NCBI RefSeq assembly: GCF_003325475.1 | Contig: NZ_CP029495.1 | Coordinates: forward strand, 4,725,563-4,789,562 | DNA from: Chromobacterium phragmitis | GTDB taxonomy: Bacteria > Pseudomonadota > Gammaproteobacteria > Burkholderiales > Chromobacteriaceae | Length of the DNA: 64,000 nucleotides | Direction: 5' to 3' | Part shown: positions 45,714 to 54,094 of the stretch, piece after piece | Numbering within the stretch: position 1 is the stretch's first letter | Layout: each line of letters starts with the position of its first letter | Notes under the pieces: model-generated | Databases searched by the model: none | Told to the model about the DNA's origin: nothing | Seen by the model: only the letters and a program-made list of their open reading frames with translations | Position numbers and translations under genes: made by a program

Positions 45714-46634
45714 TCTCGGCAGACCGCAGCCGATGCGGCAAACCCTGCGTCCCAGCAGCCGACCGGCGACGAACTGGCGGCGCGCCGCCACGCGCTCATG
45801 CTGGATGTAGACCTGCTTTCGCCAAACGAGTTGAGCGCCTTGCTCTGCGGCGATCATATGCCAGATGGCGCGCCCGCCGAGCTAGAGGCGGAAATCCACC
45901 GCCAATTCGCCACGTGGGCGCACGGCAGGATTCATGAAGGCGCGTTCGATCATCCTCAACTGAGCAGCAGGGAGCTGTTTCTGCAATTTTGCGCCAGTCA
46001 TCCCAGCCTCATTGAAAAAACACGCATCGCCATTGACGAATCCTTGCGGCGGCGCAGGATAGAGGGCGCCCTCAATACGGCGCCCTCCTCTCCCGCTCGC
46101 CTCTCTCCGCCCCGCGACGACATTCCCGCCGCCGCCCCCTCTCCGCGGCGGATCGCCATTCACCCTTTCCGCGATGAAAAGGGCGGATGGCTGAAGGTAT
46201 CCCATCAGGACTTCATTGATCTTGGCCTGGCAGGCCTCGTCAGCGGCGAAGGCTCCAAGATGACGCCCAGCGGAATCTATCTGGCTTTCGACGAAGCCAA
46301 CCCCCGATGCGACGCTCAACGGCTTGTCGAAGCAATGGAGGCCGCGGGCCGGCATGCGCATTGCCATCCCCAGATAGAGTCCCGCGAATCGCAAATCCGC
46401 AGTTACGCCTCATATTTCGCCCCCCTGGTCGGATACATGCCCAAAATAGGCGACACGCTCAAGCTGGTTGAAGGCATCGCAAGAATCGAAGCCAAATCGC
46501 CAAACGGCAGTTGGCTGGCCGTGTTTGAAAAGGCAAAGACGAAACAACGCGCCCTCAGCAGCGGCCGCTTCTACGACTTCATCGAAGAGGTCATAACCGG
46601 AGACTTTCTGCAAGCGAATCCAGCAAACCCGTAG

Positions 46635-47178
46635 CCGCTGGCGAGCAAATGCAATACCTGTTGCGCGAGACTCTACGCCCCAAGACCACAAATCGACTGG
46701 CGCCAGACGGCCCAGTCGATTCATCGCCTGGATAAGCGAGACGGCAGCCGCCAGCCGACTTCGCCAACCAAGCCGCCAACGCCGGCCAAGCGGCGGAGTG
46801 CCCATCGTCAGCTCCGCGTCAGTCTTCGACATCGAAAACGGAGCATGGCCGCCCGCCTCCGCAACCCCGCTCCGCATGCGCGCCGGCATGCGAAAACGCA
46901 TTCCACGCTCATCGCGTTTCCCAGCTTGGCTGAAAGAGCCTGGTCCGCGGCCAAAATGAATTTCCGCATGAATATTTCGCAAAACAACATGGCCACGCCC
47001 GCGCAAGGCATGGCGCAATGGCCTGGCAAAGACTTGTAATTATTGATGGCGCAGTTTAAACCGTTTTTCTTTACCTTTGTGATACACTGCAGTAGTAATG
47101 AAACTAAAATACCAGATTATTCCGATGGCCTAAAACATCATATCTGGTCACCTGAAATGTATGGTTAAGGATACTTGC
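46635..47178. other. 544-base gap without a supported gene, with a hairpin
   Basis: No convincing gene; a 64-codon plus-strand frame at 46845 has no ribosome site or recognisable content. A 10-bp inverted repeat (AATCGACTGG with CCAGTCGATT, 46691-46721) could form a hairpin but lacks a T run. The right end, before 47179, is AT-richer and probably holds the promoter of the next gene. Confidence 0.4.
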
Positions 47179-47691
47179 ATGTACGATGATGGCCGCATAT
47201 TTCTCGTGGCAGGCTATTGGGCCAAATTGAAAAAGGCTTTTGCATCCAGCTCGGTGTACGTCATTGCTGACACCGCGACCATCGCAACCAGCCTGGCCAA
47301 GCGCTGCATGCCGCAATTCCAGCCCGCCGGCGTCGTCAGCCTCTCTGAAATCAAGCGTTATGTCGCCTATATGGAGCGCATCGTCGCCGGAGAGGAAATC
47401 TGCCTGGCGCAGGAGGGCATCCAACGAAGCCCTCATGGCAAGTTGGCTCGCGACCAGGTCTTTGTCGTTGTCGGATTTTCCAAAAGCCATTCCCCAGACA
47501 GGGACCCGATAGTAAACTTTGTCGCGGCCAACGGCGAGGCGGAAGCCGCCACGCTCCAGCAAGGAGCCCTGCCGGGCCTGACCGTCTCGGGGGTCAGCAG
47601 CCTCCCCAAGTTGCTTGATCTGCAACGCAGGATGGAGCGGGTCGCCATCGGCGAGCTCCCCGCCCTCAAAGAGCAAGGTGTCATTCGGTAA
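47179..47691 (+). CDS. Hypothetical protein
   Basis: A 170-residue mixed alpha/beta-looking protein starting MYDDGRIFLVAGYWAKL, with a regular alternation of strands (VYVIADTATIATSLA, QVFVVVGFSKSH). No recognised domain. AAGGA lies seven bases before the ATG at 47179; an ATG six codons earlier lacks a site. It opens a three-gene run with the genes at 47723 and 48430. Confidence 0.65.
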   Translation: MYDDGRIFLVAGYWAKLKKAFASSSVYVIADTATIATSLAKRCMPQFQPAGVVSLSEIKRYVAYMERIVAGEEICLAQEGIQRSPHGKLARDQVFVVVGFSKSHSPDRDPIVNFVAANGEAEAATLQQGALPGLTVSGVSSLPKLLDLQRRMERVAIGELPALKEQGVIR

Positions 47692-47722
47692 TGATCGGAA
47701 CTAGCGCAAGAAGGTGTGAAAG

Positions 47723-48427
47723 ATGTCGACTGTAAACATACCTGTGTATGAGCGTCAGCTCGCTGCGGTCCTGCCGGAAGAGTTGCGGACTTGGTACTTC
47801 AAAGGCGAAGTGCCCGAGCCGATGAGGGATGACTTCCAGGCGTGGAAAGACAAGGCATTTCTGGAAGGCGGCCCGCCCGCCGCCATGACCGAGAACAACC
47901 TGGCCAAGTTCTATCTGCGCTCGGAAGCCTTGAAATCCCAAAATGCGCTTGGCGATCTGCCGATGTCGATGTTGTTCCCGATGAGCAATGCCCCCGTGTC
48001 GGCACTGCACGCGCCGTCTGTTCGCCGAGCCGCCATAGCCGGGCACACCAGCCTGACGCGACAGGTGGTCGACATGGCCATCGAGCCCGCCGACATCACC
48101 CCGATCACGGCGAAAGATGCCCAGAAACTGGCGGAAACCATCCAGGCCAACCAGTCCAAACCCGAGCCCCAGATCAACATCGACCAAAACCTGCTCGAAT
48201 TCTTCAAGATGCGCGGAAACGCCAAGTTCCGCAAAGATCTGATGATCAACGTCTCCCTCGAAGAAGCCCACGGCGCCAAAGGCCTTGCAGAGCGGGTCGA
48301 ACGCCGAATGGGGGCGCTGGGGGAAACCGAGCAAACCCAGATTCGCCGCCTGCTTGCCGGAGAGTCCCCGGAATCCGTGACCAAGGCCATTCGCCCGCCC
48401 AAAGCGTCCCCGACCTTGGCGATGTAG
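47723..48427 (+). CDS. Hypothetical protein
   Basis: A 234-residue soluble protein starting MSTVNIPVYERQLAAVLP. It shows N-terminal helices, a Pro-containing middle and a charged helical C-terminus (SLEEAHGAKGLAERVERRMGAL). No recognised family. It begins 31 bases after the preceding gene and ends two bases before the M15 peptidase gene, so the three are likely one transcript. Confidence 0.65.
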   Translation: MSTVNIPVYERQLAAVLPEELRTWYFKGEVPEPMRDDFQAWKDKAFLEGGPPAAMTENNLAKFYLRSEALKSQNALGDLPMSMLFPMSNAPVSALHAPSVRRAAIAGHTSLTRQVVDMAIEPADITPITAKDAQKLAETIQANQSKPEPQINIDQNLLEFFKMRGNAKFRKDLMINVSLEEAHGAKGLAERVERRMGALGETEQTQIRRLLAGESPESVTKAIRPPKASPTLAM

Positions 48428-48429
48428 CC

Positions 48430-49026
48430 ATGAGCCTCTCAAGACGCGCCTTTCTTCTCCAGGCCGGACAAGCATTCGCCATGCTATCCGGCCTTTCCGC
48501 CCTGCCCGAGCGCAGCGACGCGGAAACACAAGCAGCGAGAAGCGCCACGGACAATCCCTTCGCCGCGATCTGGGATCGTCCGCGTGAGATCGTCATCCAT
48601 CGGCAAGTCACCGGCGAAAGGCGCCGGCTGCTGCTATGGCACCCCCAAGAGGGATGGTGTCGAGACGGCTATTCGGAAGCCTGCCTGCTGCTGAGAGACG
48701 TCGTCGCCAACGAAGTCAGACAAATTGACCCAGGCCTGTTGAACATGCTGTACGCAATACAAAGCTGGTACCTGGCCAATCAGGTATTCGAACCCCTGAT
48801 CATCACCTCTGGCTACCGCAACGCCATTCGCAATCAAGGCATAGAAGGCGCAGCCAAAAACTCCATGCACACCCACGGCAAAGCGGTGGACATGAAAGTC
48901 AGAGGGCTTACCACCACTCAGCTTTGGCAAATGGCGGCCGCCTTGCGATCCGGTGGGGTCGGCTACTACCCAGGCAAGGGGTTCGTTCACATCGATACAG
49001 GAAGAATACGATACTGGCAAGGATGA
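48430..49026 (+). CDS. Tat-exported M15A/DUF882 murein peptidase
   Basis: Predicted periplasmic zinc peptidase that cuts peptide cross-links. The 198-residue product starts with a twin-arginine signal (SLSRRAFLLQAG, hydrophobic to about residue 32). The YcbK-like catalytic domain has TSGYRNAIRN, the zinc-binding SMHTHGKAVDMKV (His and Asp) and the final VHIDTG His. All metal ligands are present. Tat export fits this family. It is the third gene of a short operon. Confidence 0.85.
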   Translation: MSLSRRAFLLQAGQAFAMLSGLSALPERSDAETQAARSATDNPFAAIWDRPREIVIHRQVTGERRRLLLWHPQEGWCRDGYSEACLLLRDVVANEVRQIDPGLLNMLYAIQSWYLANQVFEPLIITSGYRNAIRNQGIEGAAKNSMHTHGKAVDMKVRGLTTTQLWQMAAALRSGGVGYYPGKGFVHIDTGRIRYWQG

Positions 49027-49063
49027 AAATATTTATTAAAATATTAATTTAACAATAAATTAT

Positions 49064-49773
49064 ATGAAAAACATCCACACCGACTGGATGCATGCCATGG
49101 AGCAGTCCGAGCTGAAGATAGGGGAAAAACCCGCGCCGCTCGCCCGGCTTCTCCAACAACAAGGGCAAAAACCCGAAGCCATGATGAATATCATTGCCGG
49201 GCTCCCCCCCGCCCAAGACGCGGAAAATTCTCGCCGCAAACGCTGCTCCTCTCACTTGGCGCCTTGCTGTTTGCCTCATTGGCCATGCTTGCCTGGCACC
49301 AGGCCATCTCCATCGCCAGCCTAGCCATGACGCTATGGGCCGGCCGCCTGGCATTGGCATCGCGAAGACAGGACTCGGAAAAAGCGGGCATCCTCCATCG
49401 CCTGGAAACTGCCAAGGCACTATTCGAACGCGAGCAACAAGTACGCCAGGAATTGCTCTCGAGAAATGCCGTCCGCGCGCAAAACGCATGGGAGCAGCTA
49501 AAAAATCTCAACTCTCCCGCCAACCTCCGTTCTCACAGAGCCTGCAACCTGGAAATAGATGTGGAAGAAGAACTGAGCGAACATGACCTTAATTTATTCT
49601 TTGGCTCTCTGAGCCAAGCCCAGAACGACACCCCATCCAACCCGCCCCCTCCCGCCCAGCCGCACAATTGCCCTGAAGATGCGCCAACCACAGAAACGAT
49701 AGCCAAGCTGTTTGGAGTAGACGGCAATACTTTGTTTACCCCGCCGGGGAAAGCGTCTTCATCAGACAACTAG
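49064..49773 (+). pseudogene. Small membrane protein gene, frame shifted at a C7 tract
   Basis: The first 46 codons (MKNIHTDWMHAMEQSELKIG onward) run into a wrong phase at a run of seven C (49204-49210). One more C restores a 236-residue frame with two adjacent hydrophobic helices (LLLSLGALLFASLAMLAW and ISIASLAMTLWAGRLAL), a charged coiled segment and a Pro-rich tail. No recognised family. The same missing-C pattern occurs in the ArdC-like gene. Confidence 0.55.
49204..49210 (+). repeat. Poly-C tract (7 C) at a frameshift
   Basis: Seven C residues at the phase break of the small membrane protein gene. Confidence 0.8.
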
Positions 49774-50043
49774 CCCCGCCAAGCCCGCATCAGCCAAAAA
49801 CCTCCATGATCATCAAAAATTGATGTGCTTTAATATCTATTATAGTAAAACATTTATTCAGAGATGTGCTATCCTAGCCTCGCCTGACAACCTCGAGCAA
49901 ACGCTACATGGCGAGACATCTCCTCACATCCTGCGATGCCCATCCTTTGCCGAGCCGGCAAGGAAGCATGAATTCATCAAGCAGAGCTGATGACTACCGC
50001 AACGCTCGCGCCTGGACAACAATCGCTTGATTAAAGGTTACTC

Positions 50044-50358
50044 ATGAAGAAGATCCAGACCTCGCTGACGGAAATCACTCAAAAAACGATGTCATTGGCC
50101 AACTTGATCGACGAGGCCGTCAAATCAGGGATGCTGACGCAAGAGAAGGCCAACAGCCTCGCTCGAGGCATGCTGGCGCGAAACCACCTGACCCACAGCC
50201 TGGAAACCATGACGTCCTGGTCATCGAAAGACTTCAATGATCCAGCGCTCACCGAAGAGTTCATGGAGCTGGCGATCAGCATCCGCGACTTCCTCGCCTG
50301 GGTGGATAAAACAACGCAAAACTTGCTGCATGTCATGGAGAAAGCGACAACGGAGTAG
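50044..50358 (+). CDS. Hypothetical 104-residue helical protein
   Basis: Short all-helical acidic or neutral protein starting MKKIQTSLTEITQKTMSLANL. AAAGG lies six bases before the ATG. No membrane segment and no recognised domain. It precedes the prepilin peptidase gene by about 50 bases in the same direction; the upstream gap 49774-50043 is AT-rich and probably carries its promoter. Confidence 0.65.
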   Translation: MKKIQTSLTEITQKTMSLANLIDEAVKSGMLTQEKANSLARGMLARNHLTHSLETMTSWSSKDFNDPALTEEFMELAISIRDFLAWVDKTTQNLLHVMEKATTE

Positions 50359-50408
50359 CCCTTGCCCACGCATTGAGCGCCCCCCGACCTCATCATGAAA
50401 TTCTCGCC

Positions 50409-51374
50409 ATGGATCAATCGACACCAAGTTATCCTTGCAGAGTCCAGCGCCTCAAGAACGCACTCGTCTTCTCAGGCAGTTCGATCGCATTGCTTGCGGC
50501 ATTCACTCTCCTGAAAATATCGGCGCCTCCTCACGCTCAGTCAGCGGGAATCATGCTGGCACTGGGGCTCGCTTTCGGCAGTTTCCTGAATGCGCTTGCC
50601 TATCGCCTGCCTATCATGATCGAGCAAGCTTGGCTGCGCGAATGCCGAGAAGCCGTTGGGCTCGCGACAGCCGGCCATGCCCGCGTGACGCTATCCCGCC
50701 CTCGCTCTCATTGCCCGGCCTGCGGCCACGAGCTGGCCCTCTGGGAGCTGATCCCGGTCATAAGCTATATCTGGCTGCGAGGCCGCTGCCATTCCTGCGG
50801 GCGAACAATTAGTCTGCGCTATCCCGCCGTAGAACTCGCCATTGCCTCATGCTTCGCGTTGATTGGCTGGACTTACGGCTTTCAGCTCCAAACTCTGGGC
50901 CTGGCTGTTTTCGTGTACTTTCTTGCCGCGCTGGCGCTGATTGATCTGGATGCCCGTCTGCTGCCCGACGCCTTGACACAGCCGCTGCTTTGGCTCGGTT
51001 TGCTGGCCAATACTTTTCAATTGCAATCCAGCCTGAACGAGGCTGTCATCGGCGCGGCCGCGGGCTATGCGCTCATGTGGTCCATCGCGGCCCTCTCTCG
51101 CCTGGCCACGGGCAAAGACGGCCTGGGAGAGGGCGACTTCAAGCTCGTCGCCGCCATGGCAGCCTGGCTGGGATGGCCGGCCCTTCCCCTGATCATCCTC
51201 CTCAGCTTCAGCACCAGCGCGGCTATCGGAACCATGCGGATCAAACTTCGACTCGCGCAACCAGACAGCCCCCAGCCCTTCGGCCCCTACCTTGTCGCCG
51301 CTGGCCTTGTCTCCCTGATATGGGGACGGCAAATCATCGATTGGTATTTGCGAATCGCCCTAAGCGGATACTGA
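50409..51374 (+). CDS. Prepilin leader peptidase (A24 family, PilU-like)
   Basis: Cleaves and usually N-methylates type IV prepilins, here probably the PilS/PilV prepilins of the conjugative thin pilus. The 321-residue product has a first membrane helix and a zinc-binding cytosolic loop with two CxxC pairs (CPACGHELALWELIPVISY and RGRCHSCGR). The two catalytic Asp motifs are ALIDLDARLLPD and GLGEGDFKLVAAMAAWLGW. The full-length A24 layout, including the methylase loop, is present. The ATG at 50409 is tentative; ribosome site weak. Confidence 0.9.
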   Translation: MDQSTPSYPCRVQRLKNALVFSGSSIALLAAFTLLKISAPPHAQSAGIMLALGLAFGSFLNALAYRLPIMIEQAWLRECREAVGLATAGHARVTLSRPRSHCPACGHELALWELIPVISYIWLRGRCHSCGRTISLRYPAVELAIASCFALIGWTYGFQLQTLGLAVFVYFLAALALIDLDARLLPDALTQPLLWLGLLANTFQLQSSLNEAVIGAAAGYALMWSIAALSRLATGKDGLGEGDFKLVAAMAAWLGWPALPLIILLSFSTSAAIGTMRIKLRLAQPDSPQPFGPYLVAAGLVSLIWGRQIIDWYLRIALSGY

Positions 51375-51560
51375 TCTCAAACCAGCGCCCGCCACTCCGC
51401 ACATCCGCCCATTACCGCCCCGCCCCCAGACAAGCCCTCGCGGGGCAATGCGCGTATATAATGACAGGAAATGCATGGCCTCCATGTTGACTTACATGGA
51501 ATCAACACGCCATCTGCCAGGGTTCTCTCCAGCCAGAAACCCCGCCTTTCAAGGACCAGC

Positions 51561-51911
51561 ATGGATTCATTATTGACCGAGAGCGATCTCGCAAACCTCA
51601 GCATCGCAGACCTGCAGCGCTTGAAATCGATCGTCGAAAATGCATTGCAAAAAAAAATCAGCGCGGAGCATGCTGACGCCAAACAGAAAATCATGGCCCT
51701 GGCCGCGCTTCAAAACTTGACTCCACAAGAAACCGCCCACGGTCGCGACAGAAAAAAGCCGCAGAGCCAACCGTCTCAAAGCCCTCCCAGATATCTTCAC
51801 CCCGATGATGAGTCACTGACCTGGACTGGCCGAGGTCGGCAGCCTAAGTGGGTGTCGGAATGGATTCACGACGGCAACTCCCTGGAAAGCCTCACGATCC
51901 AGAAACCATAA
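51561..51911 (+). CDS. H-NS family DNA-binding protein
   Basis: Nucleoid protein that silences AT-rich DNA. The 116-residue product has an N-terminal coiled oligomerisation segment (DLANLSIADLQRLKSIVENALQKKI), a polar linker and the H-NS C-terminal domain. The latter's signature is HPDDESLTWTGRGRQPKWVSEW, the loop that inserts into the minor groove. AAGGA precedes the ATG at 51561. Conjugative elements often carry such proteins to limit fitness cost on entry; this role is inferred. Confidence 0.9.
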   Translation: MDSLLTESDLANLSIADLQRLKSIVENALQKKISAEHADAKQKIMALAALQNLTPQETAHGRDRKKPQSQPSQSPPRYLHPDDESLTWTGRGRQPKWVSEWIHDGNSLESLTIQKP

Positions 51912-51939
51912 AAAGCCGGGCGTCTCCGCCCGGCCTTTT
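51910..51939. terminator. Intrinsic terminator between the H-NS gene and traY
   Basis: GCCGGGCG pairs with CGCCCGGC around a TCTC loop, with A and T runs on the two sides. It can serve both convergent transcripts. Confidence 0.85.
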
Positions 51940-51983
51940 CGGCGCCGCAAATTACGGCGCCAATGCGGTTCCCCGCAAAATCT

Positions 51984-54086
51984 TTAACGCTTGCCAAAGA
52001 TTTTCGGCATCCAGCTCCTGGAGCCCGGCCCGGCGCCCGCCCTCCCTCCGCTCAGTTCCGCCGAATTCATGCCCGTGAGCCTCGGGGCCGTAATGACCCC
52101 CAGCTGCCCCTTGCCCTCTTGAAGGCTGTCGCTCTGCGGATGGATGTTGATCCAGGTAGCCAGGCGATGGGGCAGCGAGATAATCAGGCTCATGGTCAGG
52201 AAAGTGGTGCCAATCACGACAGCAGCCATCAATATCGGCTTGAACAGAATATCCATGGTGGCGCCTGCAGTCGACGAGCTGCTGATCGACATCATCATTT
52301 CAAACGCAAACGGTATCGCCACATTGAACAACGTCATCGCGGCTCCAAATCCCAGCACCACGAACAACGGGAAAAGCGCGATATAGGCAAGCAAGCCCCA
52401 ACCGGTTTCAGCGCGGTTGTTCACCAGGCTATCTCCATCCGGCAGCATGTGAAAAATCATCCACAGCGGCGACGCCATCGCAGCCACAATCAACCAGATC
52501 ACCCACTCCATCGTCATCAGGACAAAATAGATAGTCGGCAGCGACGGCAGCAACGTCGTCAACACCAAACCCGCAAGCATCGCCGGCTTGGCCATCATGC
52601 GCAGCATGTCTTTCATGCCGTTTCCACCGGCCAATACCTTCAAGCCGTCTGCCAGGCTACTGCTGACGGATCCGGAGTCCTTGGTCTCTCCGGACTTCTC
52701 ATCGATGCCTCCCTCGCCATCCGACGCTTCATCGCCCGCATACTTCAGTGTGAGCGCGCCGGCCACGTTCATGTATATGCCCAGCCGTTGCACCGCATCC
52801 ATGGCGCCAACATCAAAAGCGCTATTCCCTACGCCAAATATCATGTTGCGCAGAATCGTGTTCTCCACGCCTTGCGCCGACAGCACCAACCTGGCCGCCG
52901 TGCTGTCCGCCCCAGAGGCCACGGCGCCCAGCGACCTTAACGCCCCCTCCCAAGTGTAATCAAATACGTTTGCCGCCCGCTTGAACGCCATCTGGCTTTG
53001 GTCGCTGAGGGCCATGCCGGCTTGTGTCGCATCGCCGATATTTTTGAAATCGAACTTGGGGTTGGCCGAGTGGTAGATATAGTTGTCGAATTCGCCGCTA
53101 GCCGCCGAATATTTCTGGAAGAAATTGCCCAAGCCAGGCCAGCCCATCTTCTTGACCGCTTCGGCATTCTTCGTGATCACCTCGCTCAAGTCCGGATTGA
53201 TGGCCCTGGTCATGGCATCCCGGTATTGCTGGGCCAGATCGAACATGTCCTGATCGGCTAGAATCCCCCTGTTCGACTGAAGCCTGGCCTGGACCTTCCC
53301 GCGGAATTCCTGATTGACACGCTGCACCGCATTGCAGACCGAAGGATACTCCGTCGCGCCGCAATCCATCACATCAGTGGGATAACCCGGATTCGACCCC
53401 CCGGCCCCGCCGACTTGCGCATTGCCGCAAATAGCCGACAGCGGGGTGGTCACCGGGCTGACGCCGCCCTTTGCCCCCGTTTCCGTACCCCACAACGCCT
53501 TCGCTGCGGATGAGCCGCCGCTCGAGGCGCCTCCAGCCGAAGTCCCTGTGCCGTAGCCCAGGTTGCGGGCCGCCATCATGCACACTTCAGAGGCCGTCAA
53601 AGCGGCGAAGGCATTCGCCTTCGCGGTATTGTCCGTCAATGGCGCGCTCATTCTTGCCTGGACAAAACCGGAACCTGGCTGATAGATCTTTTCCGCCAGA
53701 ACATTGGCGGCCTCATTGCCGATATAGTTGCCCAACAGCCCCAAGCCCACGACGAATATTTGGATAGCCGACAGACCGCCAGGGACAACCGGAGCGGAAA
53801 ACAGCAATCCCCCCACTCCCCGCAACGGCACGATGACCGCCGACCAGCGCTTCCCAAGCACGGTCCCCTCCTGAGAGGAATACAGCAAACCCATGCCAAG
53901 AATGTAAAATGTGATCAACGGCATGAACCACAGCGCAACATCCGCCGCGAGCGCCATGCCCGAGGTCATGGGGGCGGAATTGACCCCGCTGGCCTGAATG
54001 CCGAAATACCCCAGCGCTTCGGAGCCAAGCAATCGCTCCAAAAATACATAACCAATGCCTTTCGCACCTTCGCTCAAAGCGCTCAT
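51984..54086 (-). CDS. traY: DotA/TraY family conjugal transfer membrane protein
   Basis: Large polytopic inner-membrane protein of type IVB/I-type secretion systems. The 700-residue product has about three N-terminal helices (VALWFMPLITFYILGMGLLY, then APVVPGGLSAIQIFVVGLGLLGNYIGNEAANVL), a roughly 350-residue periplasmic domain with several cysteines, and a C-terminal helical block (AMLAGLVLTTLLPSLPTIYFVLMTMEWVIWLIVAAMASPLWMI). This topology and the LPSLPTIYF/EWVIWLIVAAMASPLW region are typical of DotA and TraY. A G-rich site (AGGGGGG) precedes the ATG. Last gene of a five-gene minus-strand operon. Confidence 0.85.
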   Translation of the reverse strand: MSALSEGAKGIGYVFLERLLGSEALGYFGIQASGVNSAPMTSGMALAADVALWFMPLITFYILGMGLLYSSQEGTVLGKRWSAVIVPLRGVGGLLFSAPVVPGGLSAIQIFVVGLGLLGNYIGNEAANVLAEKIYQPGSGFVQARMSAPLTDNTAKANAFAALTASEVCMMAARNLGYGTGTSAGGASSGGSSAAKALWGTETGAKGGVSPVTTPLSAICGNAQVGGAGGSNPGYPTDVMDCGATEYPSVCNAVQRVNQEFRGKVQARLQSNRGILADQDMFDLAQQYRDAMTRAINPDLSEVITKNAEAVKKMGWPGLGNFFQKYSAASGEFDNYIYHSANPKFDFKNIGDATQAGMALSDQSQMAFKRAANVFDYTWEGALRSLGAVASGADSTAARLVLSAQGVENTILRNMIFGVGNSAFDVGAMDAVQRLGIYMNVAGALTLKYAGDEASDGEGGIDEKSGETKDSGSVSSSLADGLKVLAGGNGMKDMLRMMAKPAMLAGLVLTTLLPSLPTIYFVLMTMEWVIWLIVAAMASPLWMIFHMLPDGDSLVNNRAETGWGLLAYIALFPLFVVLGFGAAMTLFNVAIPFAFEMMMSISSSSTAGATMDILFKPILMAAVVIGTTFLTMSLIISLPHRLATWINIHPQSDSLQEGKGQLGVITAPRLTGMNSAELSGGRAGAGPGSRSWMPKIFGKR

Positions 54087-54094
54087 AGTCCCCC

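Larger units (their letters stand above)
44695..46634 (+). pseudogene. ArdC-like antirestriction protein gene, frame shifted at a C8 tract
   Basis: The first 180 residues match the ArdC N-terminal single-strand DNA-binding domain: F-N-P-V-S-G-T-V-Y-Q-G-I-N, then WLTLKQ and a VVFAHP strand. Such proteins protect incoming plasmid DNA from restriction. The frame then runs into a wrong phase at a run of eight C (45242-45249). Adding one C restores a continuous frame to 46634 (about 646 residues) whose remainder looks like genuine coding sequence. A second run of nine C (45705-45713) is in frame. Slippage at the first tract could switch the protein on and off; decay or sequence error is also possible. 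Confidence 0.65.
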
